Shown here piece by piece: positions 31,923-43,147 of a stretch of DNA of 64,000 nt. The DNA comes from Pyrus communis (Eukaryota; Streptophyta; Magnoliopsida; Rosales; Rosaceae): positions 6,682,001 to 6,746,000 of the forward strand of contig NC_084813.1 of assembly GCF_963583255.1 (NCBI RefSeq), given 5' to 3'. How positions within the stretch are numbered: the stretch's first letter is position 1; each line of letters starts with the position of its first letter. The notes below the pieces were generated by a model that saw nothing but the letters and a program-made list of their open reading frames with translations, had not been told where the DNA came from and did no database searches. The position numbers were made by a program, and so were the translations under genes.

Positions 31923-34205
31923 GACCACCTCCAATGGTGGGCTAAATGCTAAATTACCCCCCAAATTTTCCACTCAAACCATCTCCAACCCATGCTAAAA
32001 CATTGGGCTAAATGCCAAATGTTAAAGCTGGGCCAAATACCCCCCAGATTTCTCGCTGGCCTTTGGGCCAGTCTCGGCCTGTTCACGCTCCAACGCGCCC
32101 CACGCGGAGTGTCTGCATTTCGTTCCCGACAGGGGTGGGCCCCGCTGACAGGGGTTTGTCGGCCACCCAAAGGCTACATTTTCAATCTGATGGCTGATTT
32201 TCACGGACCGTTGGTTGATCCAATGGTCCAGATTCAAATTTGATTTTTTTAACTATGTTATTTCAAAATACATTGAATCCAACGGCTGAGATCAAATATA
32301 ATCAAATATAATGGTAAAAAAAAAGATCTAACGGCCCAAATTTAAATCCAACGGCTACAATAATTTAAAAAAATTATTTAACTCAAAATTCATCCAATAA
32401 ATCTATAAATACCTATGTATTTGTTCAAACATCCACACAAAACTCAAATTTCTCTTACAATTCTTCCAATTTATCTTTCTACCATTTGTTTCCATTTCCA
32501 AATTGTTCAACATGGCAAGAGAGCATATTAGAGTTCGTAATTGGACCTGTGAGGAAGATGTTGCTCTATGCTTGACATGGGTTTCTGTTAGCGATGATGC
32601 AGTTGACACAAATCAAAATAAGAAGGTTTTGTGGGATAAAATCATTGCAAAATTTCAAGAAAATTGCAATGGCGGTGGGCGGGATGGTGGTGGTGTTTAT
32701 GATCGGTGGAAGACTATCAACAAAGCATGCACTTTATGGAAGGGAAGTTTGGAGAGAGCCATGGTTGGCATGGCTAGTGGGAGGAACGCCACAGAAATTG
32801 TGAGTTTTGTTCTTGATATTTTATTTGTCATGTACATAATATTATGTTGCAACTAATTATTTTTATGTATTTTTTGCATAGGGTGACAAAGCAATGAAAA
32901 TTTATAAGACAAGAGTAACACCAAAAAATAAAGTTTTTAAGTTGCAACATGCTTGGGATGTCCTCAAGGATTGTCTGAGTTGGGGAACCGATGCGGACCA
33001 ACAATGGGGAACATTATTTCAACGTGAAGCTGCACAGACAAATGCTGGAGATGAAGGTGTCGATGAAATGACCCCATCTCCTTCTTTTGCAAGGCCCCCG
33101 GGAAGAGATAAGCAAAAGGAAGCAAAGAGAAAAGGGAAGTCCCAAGATCCGATGAGTGGACACTTTGATACCGGAATTGCAAAATTGAACGAAACTCATA
33201 GCGCTCGCCAAGAAGAAACGGCCCGAATGCGTTTACAAATAAAGGAAATCTCAGATGGGGAGGAAAATAGGTTTGAAATTGAATTCATGATGAAGGACCT
33301 CAGCAAATACACTCTAGAGAGGAAGAAGTTCTTACGTGGTAAGCAAAAGGAAATTATGTGAAAGTTTGCCTCAAGGAGTATGTTTCAAGATGATGAATCC
33401 ACTGAACCCTATATCCCAACATTTCAACGAAGTCCATCATCAAGTGAAGATGGTGGATATGATTGTTAAGTTTATGTAGTGTATGAATTATGTGCTTTAT
33501 TAATTAAGTTTATTAATTGTCGTTTGTATTAAGTTTATGTAGTTTATGAATTATGTGGTTTATGAATTATCGGTTGTATTAAGTTTATGTGGTTTATGTA
33601 CTTTATTGCCATCATTGGTATTGTGCCATCTGCATTGTCATGCTACGCCTTCTTCTATCACCCATTGATGAGATATTGATGATTTTCAGGAAACAAAAAC
33701 TCTTTGAAAGTTAAAATATTGGTGAATATAGAAGATGATTGAAGGTTGAAAGGTTGTGTGATCAACAAATATTGGACATATGTTTATATAGAGGATGATT
33801 GATGAAAGTTGAACGGTTGGTGAAAGTTGAAAGTTTAGTGTTGAACGGTTGGTGAATTGAAAATTTGGTGTTGAAAGGTTGGTGAATTGAAAATTAGCCC
33901 AGGGTTGAAAGATTGGTAAAAGTTGAAGGCTTGCTTTATGGAAAATTTAGTGATTTTTCAATATTTATTGAAATTTAAATTTTTTTAGATTAAAATATTC
34001 ATAAAATTAATTTACGATAGTCTACATATTTATTTATTTATTTTTAATTTAATTTAAGAAAAAAAAAAGCCTAAGTTCATTCTTTAATAATCCTGGGCTA
34101 AAATTTTAGGCCAGAACGGTTGGAGCAAAAAAACTGTTTCTGGCCTAAAAGCTAAATTTTCCGAGCTCAAATATTTGGCTTTTAGCCCAACCATTGGAGA
34201 TGGTC
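31923..34205 (+). mobile_element. PIF/Harbinger-type element carrying a Myb/SANT-like ORF
   Basis: The left end GACCACCTCCAATGGTGGG and the right end CCCAACCATTGGAGATGGTC are imperfect inverted repeats, flanked by TTA at 31920-31922 and 34206-34208, the target duplication typical of PIF/Harbinger. The 2283-bp interior has one two-exon ORF (32512-33469) of the Myb/SANT-like, NAM-associated type, which is the accessory DNA-binding protein of these elements. No DDE transposase frame is present, so mobility would need help from another element. Confidence 0.83.
32512..33469 (+). pseudogene. Myb/SANT-like, NAM-associated protein of a Harbinger element, with in-frame stop
   Basis: Exons 32512-32799 and 32882-33361 read as 255 residues. 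The first exon has a Trp-rich trihelix-like segment: VRNWTCEEDVALCL, then KKVLWDKIIAKF and GGVYDRWKTINKAC. The second resembles the NAM-associated C-terminal domain: FKLQHAWDVLKDC, a basic linker GRDKQKEAKRKGK, and a charged helix ending in KQKEIM. At 33359-33361 a TGA stops the frame, but the same frame then stays open for 35 codons to TAA at 33467-33469 and still encodes a sensible acidic Ser-rich tail (STEPYIPTFQRSPSSSEDGG). I infer a single nonsense mutation near the end of a once longer transposon protein. In intact elements such proteins bind terminal repeats and help the transposase in the nucleus. Confidence 0.75.
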
Positions 34206-35061
34206 TTATGGGCTAAATTTTTACAACCCCCCCACACCCCCCCCCCCCCCCCCAAAAAAAAAAATTATTAAAGAATGAATTTAGGTTTTTTTAAAAAAAA
34301 AAAAAAAATAACATTTAAAAAAAATTATGTGGACTATCGTAAATTGATTTTATGAACATTTTAACATAAAATATCACATAGTTTTGGAAGATGGTAGAAA
34401 GAAAAATTGGAAGAATTGTAGGAGAAAAGTGAGTTTTGTGTGGATGTATATATATATATATGTATATATATAGGTATTTATAGAGTTTTTGGGTGAATTT
34501 TGAATTAAATAATTTTTTTATAATTATTTTAACCGTTGAATTTAAATTTGGGCCGTTAAATCTTTTTTTTACCGTTAGATTTGATCATATTTGATCTCAG
34601 TCGTTGGATTCAATAAATTTATAAATATAAAACAAAAATATTAACTAAATTAAATGTGGACCATTGGATAACCAACAACCCATTTGAATGTGAGCCATTG
34701 ATCAACCAAAAGAGCTGTTGGACTCAATTTTATTGGCAGACAAGTGGGAGGCACATCCATGTGGGTGGGGGCCACAAGGGGTGCACTTAGTAGCTTTGAA
34801 GTTGGCTGAAGAGCGTGCCTCAAGTGGCGCGGTTGAATTTGGGCGCTTGTCATCCAATTTCATCTATTCCACTCTCATATGTGGGCTCCACCACTAATCT
34901 TGCCTAAATCTTGGTTGGAATCTGGCCTTTTATTTTTATTTTTTTTAATTTTTTTAAGTTTTATGACTTAATCTCATTTTAGAACAAGGGTTGGAATGAA
35001 ATTGGGGAGAGGGGGGAATAGAAGGGAAAATTTAGAACTTACTCCAATGTTGGAGTTGGTC
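34206..35061 (-). mobile_element. Inverted, deleted relative of the neighbouring Harbinger element
   Basis: Read on the minus strand, 35061 starts GACCAACTCCAACATTGGAG and is bordered by TTA at 35062-35064. About 34300-34620 is the reverse complement of the 5' part of the 31923 element (shared words include TTTGATCTCAGTCGTTGGAT and its complement), and 34262-34300 mirrors its 3' part. The ORF is absent. The inner end runs straight into the right terminus of the first element through a C-run, so the two form a tail-to-tail pair. Confidence 0.65.
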
Positions 35062-35064
35062 TTA

Positions 35065-36669
35065 TGAAGCTCACTATGTATTTCTTTTTATTTTAATGAA
35101 TTTCATTTTATCTTATATAATACTACACAATTACTTATTTCAACGATTCAAACAATCTATATTCTAATTCATTATGTATAAATCATCTCAGCAAATAATC
35201 AGGCAAATCCAAAATCACTAAGTGAAGAAAATAGAAGAATACGGTGTTTTAAAAAAACACTTAAATGACCAGCATTTAATTCAACGGTCATATAACTTCT
35301 TATTTGGGTATTTTTTTTTTGTAGTTATAATCTTTGAAAGAAGACTTAAAATATAATCAATTAGATCGCTAAATTATTTAATGTGGAATGATCGTATAAG
35401 GTGTCCCTCAGATAAGGGGATATGATCCTTCAAGTGAAGCTCACTCACTATATATAGTCTCCGTATCTCCAGGAAACACCATAAACTCTTTAACTGTTTC
35501 AATGCCTACGGAAACGCGTGCAGGGTTCAGCAGTTCCCTTGTGGATTGTATGTTGCCAAAATTGGCTAGAATTTTCAACACAGTTGATTTCTATAATTAA
35601 CAATACTGCATTCACTACCATTGAAAGTCTTATCCTTTTCTTCATAGCTTGAAATCCAATTACAACAAATTATCGGTGTCAATTGCGACCTTTAGATTCG
35701 CAGCTAATACCTAATTAAGGCACTGACTGCCCTTCAAAGGATTATTTGTCATTGAACAAAATATTTGAAACTTTTATTGGGGATAAAAAACACAGGTCTG
35801 ATTACAATATTTATATATATTTACTGCAATCATTATTTGACGGTTATATATAATTTATGTGTATAATACCGTCTTTATTTTACCTTTGAGTTGGTAACTG
35901 TATTAAACACATGTAAGTATATTGTGGCCAAATCCTTGAAGTATTCATGGGATTTCACCTTTTCTTTTCACCAATTTTGAGACTTAAAAGTCAAACTTTG
36001 TTCACTTAAGTAGAAAGTAAGTATCATTAAACAGAAATTTGATAAACGTATTTTTTTTTCGTCAGAATATAATCATTTGAACAGTTCATTGTCGTAATCA
36101 TTGTATTTTTGCAAACACTCAAGTCAAATTGGAGATTTTTGTTAGTGATTAATATGTGTTAAGTGGACAATTTATGATGAAGATGTTAATTATTGTTATC
36201 AAAACCAATTATTTATAATTGAAAATGCGGTAATCAAACCCAAATGGACAAGGATGTGTACCCTTACGGTGGATGAAAGCATTGTCCTGACATAATCCCT
36301 TCACCCTATGAAAGTGTTATCGTGACATATATCCCTTCACCCTAGAAATGTTTATTTATTTAATTTTAATTTTTTAATATTTGTGTTCTAATGAATGATA
36401 AAAGGACCATTAAGTATTATCCACACATCTATTAGCGGGAAAACACATACCTAATATAACTACCAACACGCCTAGGACTCGTTCCTTACCACCCAAAAAC
36501 CTAGCTATATCTCTCTCTTCTCCCTCAACCCCCACAACCGTAGTGCACATTTGCATCTGCCACCCACGCCAACACTGCCGGTGCAGTGTGTACCTCTTCC
36601 GCCCCGGCACGGTAGCACACATATACAGAATTTCATAGCACATCTTTGAAAACAAAAAAAGAAACAAAA
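35065..36669. other. Intergenic region and promoter of rhomboid gene 1
   Basis: No gene recognised. The part 35462-35560 repeats the block seen at 31497-31600; a TATA-like ACTATATATAG (about 35448) precedes it. A local repeat ATCCCTTCACCCTA occurs at about 36294 and 36331. The last 250 bp before the ATG at 36670 are CT-rich and probably 5' UTR. Confidence 0.4.
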
Positions 36670-39600
36670 ATGTATCCACCTCCGCCGCCATACTATGGCG
36701 CTCCACCTCCAGCAGCCTTCTACGCGCCACCACCAATGATGGCACCGCCAAGGCGGTACTCTCCATGGCTGGTGCCTCTTATATTCTTGGTGAATCTCGG
36801 GATGTTCATATGGATAATGTATGAGAACAACTGCCCCTCTAGAATGTCAAAGGATCAGTGTATGGGAGGGCATTTTTTGGATAGGTTCTCATTCCAACCT
36901 TGGCGCGATAACCGCATGATTGGTCCTACCCCTGAAACGTAAGCTCTCTCGATCATGTATATTTGTCTTTTATCTTATTTATTTATCTATCTCTAATTAC
37001 GGGATTACAAAAATTGTTTGATCAATGCTTTTCTCAATTGAGATGTATGAGGCTTGTCAATCCAATTTATTTAAGTTTAATGATCCAGGAATTGAAGTTT
37101 TTATAGCTAAAAGTGACATGGAAGGAGATGTACAGCATAATGTAGGGTTGATTTACCTTGTATTATCGTAAATAAAGATTTGGTGGTAGTGAGAGGTTGA
37201 ATTTTGATCAATCTCCGCTGAGGTCAGATTAATCTGTTGTATTCTGTAGTTTTAGAATTCGAAACAAAAGCGAAATTTCAACATTGTAGATTGAACTTTT
37301 GGCATTCTGTTTAGCAGTTGCTCCTTGGAACCAAGTTCAGCATAACTTTCTAGGGTAACAAAGAATGGAAAAGTAATACCGGCTAATAAGCTTTCTCCAA
37401 TTACTTCGAAGGGAAATGATTTATGCACACCCGTTTTTTAGCCATTGGATTGAATAGAGTATAAGGGAATAAAGGGCCAGTATCTAAAGAGGGTGTGCAC
37501 AGAACAATTCCCTACATCTAAAACCTAATCTAATTGCTAATATTTGCAGTCTCCAAAGACTAGGAGGCCTTGATAATAAACTAGTGCTGAATGGTGAAGC
37601 ATGGCGCCTGTTCTCCGCAATGTGGCTACATGCTGGGCTGATTCATCTGTTCGTCAACATGCTCAGTCTTGATTTCGTAGGGCTCCGGCTTGAGCAGGAT
37701 TTTGGATTTCGTAAGAACTTTGGGTTAAAGATTTACGTTGAGTACTTTAGTTTTTACGTGATCAATATTGAATGGCAGCTAACTGTTGTTTAACCGCTCG
37801 GATTTGGCAGACAGATTCGGATTCGTGTATGTGCTTGCTGGGTTAGGGGGAAGTTTAGGGTCTTGCCTTAATATTATCAAACAACAAAGGACAAGCAAGA
37901 CTATATCAGTTGGCGCATCTGGGGCAATTTTTGGATTGTTGGGAGCCTCACTTTCTGAGCTGATCACAAACTGGACAGTCTATGACGATAAGGTAACGCT
38001 TATTTTCTCGTCTCCTTGTATCCAAGATTACGTCGTTTAGGTTTAACGCTGCGTTAAATAATGTGAAAATATGACTTTAGCCCTTCAAACTCAATTTTCT
38101 TTATATAAAACCCTACATAACTTTTTTATTCTAAGAAAACCCAATGATTAGGATCCACATAAGCAAATTCATTAACTTCATATTAATTCACACATTTTAC
38201 ATTTTTCATGTGCCTAAAATACCCCTATTACATACTTGATGTAGACAATTAATTGTAAGGAAATAGTAAATGATTTTGCAACGAGAAAAAAAAAAGACAT
38301 TAATGTTAAAAATTTATTGCATATTAATTTTTTAGAAAGGTATTGAATTTTCATAAAACTATTCGATTCAGTTTTTTCACCCTACTCTTGAATACTTTTG
38401 AATTTATCCCTTTTTTTTATTAATATATTAGAACATTGTATTTCATTATCTACATGCACATTAATTTACCTACGAACAATTATACCATGGGTGTAATTCG
38501 ATGTATATTAAGAAGAAATGTAGTTCGATGTATATTAAAAAGAAGAAATAATTTACCTATATTAAGAAGAAATGTAGTTTGATGTATGGTATTAAAAATA
38601 GTATGTTACACCCATGTTTATACAACAATAAAATGTGCCTAACATATCTAACAATACATGAAAAATAATTTACCTACAACTTAGAGAAATGTTATTTGGT
38701 TGGGTGTAGTATAAATTTTTTTAATAATTGGAAAAATTAAATATAGCTAGGTGTAGTGTAATTTTTTTTATATAATTAGAACAAATTAATTTACCTACCT
38801 ACTCTTTGAAATATTCATTTCCAATGATGCAAAATGTTCATTACCTAACTACAAATTAATTTCCAATAATTTACCTACAACAATTATAGCATGGGTGTAA
38901 TGTAACATCTTTCTTTACAATGATACAAAATATTGTATGTACCAACAACAAAACTTGCCTAACATAAGTACTTGTACATGGAAAATAATTTACCTATAAC
39001 AAAAGAAATGCAGTTTGATGTATAAAATCAACAATATTATGTTCCACTCATGTTTATACAACAACAAAACGTGTCTAACATATATAACAATACATAGAAA
39101 ATAATTTACCTACAAGTTAGAGGAATGTTATTTGATTCAAAATATATAATATAGGTGTAGTATTTTTTTTTTAAATAATTGGAACAAACTAATTTACCTA
39201 CCAATTAATATGGATAAAATTGCTAAAAAATATATCACGAAAAAAAAAAAAAAACTACTTTTCTAGTTTGACATAGATACGGTTAATGCAAACACTTTTT
39301 TCATTTTATTTCACTTTTTCTACTACTTTTAATTTGGCATAAATTTAGGAATTTGGAAAAAGGAACCATAAAGTATGAGTGGCATGAGTGTAAATAAATT
39401 GTATTAATAGGTCAATAGTGTTCCTATATATTTGCAAATTTTAAATTTGGGCTTAAATTAGATCTTTAAAAATAGATGGGTTTTTATCTAGAAATAATGA
39501 ATTGTAAGGGCCAAAATCTAAAGCACCCGTTAAATAATCCATGAGGGGTCCATCTAACATCTAACTATCCTCCTATTCAGTGCTCGACAATCATGATACT

Positions 39601-40040
39601 CATCCTCAATGCTGCCCTGAACTTGCTCATTGGATTTCTACTTCATATGGACAATTCAGCTCATGTAGGAGGACTCGTCGCTGGATTTTTCCTTGGTTTT
39701 GTGTTTTTTGTTAAGCCTCAGTTGGGATATGTAAGCAGCAAATACATGCCAACACACAATCAAGTCAAGCGTACAGCAAGGCACAACTTCTGTCAATATT
39801 TTCTGGGTGTCGTTGGTTTGGTCGTGTCCATTATTCTGTAAGTGGATAATTTCTTTTTCTCTTTCGACAATTGATTCAAGGATGCCAAAAAAAAAAAAAA
39901 AAAAAAAAAAAACTATTCATCGATTATCTAACAAATTTATGTTTGTTTTCTAAATTTGCAGATTTGCAACGGCCTTCGGTAAGCTATTTAACATAAAGGA
40001 AATTAGACAGCATCTGCCTGATAGTGTAAACAAATATTGA
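36670..40040 (+). CDS. Rhomboid-like intramembrane serine protease (RBL), gene 1
   Basis: Five exons (36670-36938, 37550-37710, 37811-37992, 39581-39837, 39962-40040) encode 315 residues. The N-terminus is a Pro/Tyr-rich cytosolic tail (MYPPPPPYYGAPPPAAFYAP), followed by a first membrane helix (WLVPLIFLVNLGMFIWIMYE). The rhomboid core has the typical segments WRLFSAMWLHAGLIHLFVNM, RLEQDFGF, then GASG with catalytic Ser180 and SAHVGG with catalytic His232. Plant RBL proteins cleave membrane-anchored substrates in the Golgi or secretory pathway; the exact substrate is unknown. The tail, exon layout and length fit the RBL1-5 type. Intron 3 is long (1588 bp) because a Mutator-like element sits in it, and intron 1 has a MITE. 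The sister gene is 4 kb downstream in the same orientation. ATG 36670 is the first methionine of the frame. Confidence 0.9.
37411..37512. mobile_element. MITE, 102 bp, in rhomboid gene 1 intron 1
   Basis: Termini GGGAAATGATTTATGCACAC and GTGTGCACAGAACAATTCCC are inverted repeats of about 22 bases with a few mismatches. It resembles the GGGTAGTGCTATTCACAC family in the helicase introns in size and in the outer pattern. Confidence 0.7.
38063..39528 (+). mobile_element. Mutator-like non-autonomous element, copy A, in rhomboid gene 1 intron 3
   Basis: The element is bordered by the same 10 bases, GTTAAATAAT, at 38053-38062 and 39529-39538. It starts GTGAAAATATGACTTTAGCC and ends with an imperfect complement (GGGCCAAAATCTAAAGCACCC). 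The interior repeats AATAATTTACCTAC and AATGTAGTTTGATGTAT units several times. It shares its first 100 bp with the copy at 29948. It sits inside an intron and leaves the gene's splice sites untouched. Confidence 0.78.
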
Positions 40041-41278
40041 GCCTGTGTAAGCTTTGCGTAATTAATGGACAAACAATACTTCCATGACGGTTCAACTGCA
40101 TGTTCTTCAAGAGATGAAAGTATAACACCATAAACTGTACTTGCGTACGTACGCAAAACATATGTATGAAACACATGCATACGTATCATTGATGTGTATA
40201 TATACCTGCCAATGTTCAGATGTAAGTGTGTATGACGGAGATGATTGTGGGGATTTAAGAGTGATAAGTATTTTGTGTACTGTGATCAGATAAGTATTTC
40301 AGGTTTCTTAGTAATCGAAACAATTTTTTGTCCGTAGTCTCTAGCTCACTTTCAGAAAATTTTCTGCATCTTTCGGAATAAACAACTTCGGGAAGTTTCA
40401 TTACTCTGATGTCAATCTCAAAACTTATTAGGCTACAAAATCAAAATTCATCACATCTGCACTTGCAAATAAGCGTACCCTTAAGTAGGAGAAGATCGAT
40501 GCGTACTCTTTGGCGAATCTGAGGGTGTTCATATTTATCGAGTATGTACAACCAAAAAATCTTTAACAGTCGAAACATGGCCTTTTATGTAATCTCGGAC
40601 GAAAATCACAAAACAGTATGCCTTGTTCATATATTTTAAAAATCTGGGTAGGTCTGGGGCGGTTAATAACCATTTCATTTTTAGTTTTTTTTTTTTTTTT
40701 TCAAATTGAAATCTTGTTTGGTATCTATTTTTAGTTTTCAGTTTGCAGTTTTCCAAAAAAAGAAAACTCAAAACCAATAATTGAAAGCTATTTTCTTGAG
40801 TTTTCAAAATTTAGCAATTGAGTTTTTACTATTTGGTTTTCAGAAGTAGTTACCCAACAAAATTTCAGTTTTAAATAAAAAAGTAAAAACTGAAAGCCAA
40901 AAAGTAAATACAGAAAATTAGAAAGGAAATGGTTTTCAAACCGCCTTTGTAATTAATGATTGGCGAAGGACTTGCAAAGGTACAAACGGCAGAAATAATG
41001 CTAGGTATGGGCTGTGGGGTTATGTATTCCAAACTTCCAAAAATATATAGTAATTATAAGCTCAACGAATTCCCTCAAACTCTTTATAATACACATTCTC
41101 CAAATTCCATCATTCTTTTCTAACTAAAAGAACGGGAGACAAAGGAACGTTATTGCTTGGCCTTACTAACCCAGCTTCTAACAACTCCTTGACATGCTTC
41201 ACAGTTCAGTTTACTGAAACTGGGAAAAATCGCAATAAGGCACAAAGCCAGTAATAAATGTGTAACTACAAGCTCATA
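40041..41278. other. Intergenic region after rhomboid gene 1
   Basis: It holds the 3' UTR of rhomboid gene 1 (to about 40330) and AT-rich sequence with T-runs and A-runs. No gene recognised. The 90-codon minus-strand ORF at 40535-40807 is Lys/Phe-rich and crosses a poly-T run, so I do not call it. Confidence 0.4.
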
Positions 41279-43147
41279 TGTTGACAATAAATCCAACATT
41301 GATGAGAGAATGAACCTTATATGTGCTTATAAGTAGTTGGACTACTCCACATATTGCCAATTGGTTGGGTAAATTACACAAAACTACCTCAATATAGGTC
41401 GAACGACACTATCATACCTCATCTTTTAAAAATGATAATATTATACCTCATCTTACGAATTTATGCCAAAGTTGGACATTCGTCAGTTTTTCTGTTAATT
41501 TCTATGTTAAGTGCTGACGTGGCTAGAGACGAGACCCACTCACTAATCCAGCTGAATTAAAAAATAATTAAATATATTTTTAATAATTAAATATTAAAAA
41601 TAAAATTATTTTTTTATATAAACTTGTGGGACCCACCCTCTCTCTCTTGCCTCTCTCGCCTCTCTCTCTTCTCTCTGGGCACCTGCATCTCTAAAATCCC
41701 AAAATCACGCACAGGAATCTCTACCAAACCCTCAGCGATTGGGAGAATCTGATTGGGTTTTGGCGCCAGGGTGGCGTCATGACATCATCGCTGTTGATTT
41801 TTTTTTTACCAGTGGGGCCCGTCGTTCATGACTGGATTCCGAGAATCTCCGGCTAAGAACGGCATGTACGGCTTCGTAAAGGCACCATTTTTGTGGATGA
41901 GCATCTCGCCGGAAGGGCAAGTCGCGAACTTTCTAGACCCGGAAAGCCGGGGACGGGTGGGAAGGGTTTCTGGGTTTTGGGGATGCAGGTCCCTAGAGAG
42001 AGAGAGAGAGAGAAGAGAGAGAGAAGAGAGAGAGGCGTGAGAGAAAGATGAGAAATAGAGGGTGGTGGAGGAAGGTTGGGGGGGACAAGTAGGAAGGGTT
42101 TCTGGGTTTTGGGGATGCAGGTGCCCAGAGAGAGAGAAGAGAGATAGAGAGAGGAGAGATAAAGGATGGATCCCACAATTTTATATAAAAAATAATTTTA
42201 TTTTTAATTATTTAATTATTTAATTATTAAAAATATATTTAATTATTTTTAATCCAGTTGGATTAGTGAGTGGGCTTCGTCTCTAACCACGTCAGCACTT
42301 AATAGAGAAATTAACAAAAAAACTAATGGAGGTCTGACTTTGGCACAAATTTGTAAGATGAGGTATGACATTGTCATTTTTAAAAGATGAGGTATGATAG
42401 TGTTGTTCGACCCATAGTGTAATTTACCCCAATTGGTTTTATGGCGGAACCTTAATTTTCTTCATAGTATCAAAGCTTAACGAAATCTACAGCTGCATAT
42501 GTTTGCTTGTCTGCTTGTAGGAGAGCCTGCCTATCTACTTAATTGAATCTGCATCCGCATCTACTTGTTGGCAAACTTATGTTGTGTACCGCCATGAGTT
42601 TGACAGTGGTACTAGAAAACATTAATAATTAGGTTTATTCTCCTGTTTATTAGGGATTAGGTTCGTGTATTATAAAGTATATTATAAAGTAGGATTAGGG
42701 GTTAGGTTAGTATATTCTAAAGTATGATTAGGGATTAGGTTAGTATATTATAAAGTAGGATGCTTTGTTATTCAATAGAGAACAACTTAGTCACAATGTA
42801 ATCCTCGGTTTATAGCCATCTTGACTCATGTTTATTTGATTTCAATTAATAAAATAGTAGTGTAGTTTTGTATTTGTTTGTTCATCGTGCATTCTGATAT
42901 TCAACTTGGTATCAGAGCAAGTTATCCTAGGTGTGAAGCTCAACGACCACACATACTCTACGTCACCTGAGTTGTGTTATCCACGTGTTAGACTTGAAAA
43001 TTGGTCACATGTGAGGGGACGTGTTGAGAATGAATCCCACATTAATGAGAGTAGGGACCTTGCATGTGCTTATACGTAGTTGGAATACTCCGCAATTAAT
43101 TTTATGATAGAACATCAACATTCTTCATCATAGAAGCTAACCAAATC
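41279..43147 (+). mobile_element. Small copia-type (TRIM-like) retrotransposon with truncated 3' LTR
   Basis: The 5' LTR starts TGTTGACAATAAATCC at 41279 and ends near 42903 (about 560 bp once the nested element at 41367-42429 is subtracted). A textbook initiator-tRNA primer site, TGGTATCAGAGC, is at 42907-42918. Only about 100 bp of internal sequence follow, with no gag or pol. A purine tract (GTGAGGGGACG) leads to a second LTR start, TGTTGAGAATGAATCC, at 43022. That 3' LTR matches the 5' one for about 125 bp and is then lost. Length and lack of coding fit a TRIM or a deleted copia element. Confidence 0.7.
41367..42429. mobile_element. Fold-back Mutator-like element, about 300-bp inverted repeats, perfect 9-bp duplication
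   Basis: The ends GGGTAAATTACAC and GTGTAATTTACCC are inverted, and similarity continues inward for about 300 bases on each side (words such as TACCTCATCTTTTAAAAATG and AAGTGCTGACGTGG with their complements). It is flanked by CAATTGGTT at 41358-41366 and 42430-42438, a perfect 9-bp target duplication as made by Mutator elements. The middle (about 41640-42160) has CT- and AG-rich tracts and a non-repetitive stretch at 41780-41990 that may be captured host sequence. It is inserted in the 5' LTR of the 41279 retrotransposon. Confidence 0.88.
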
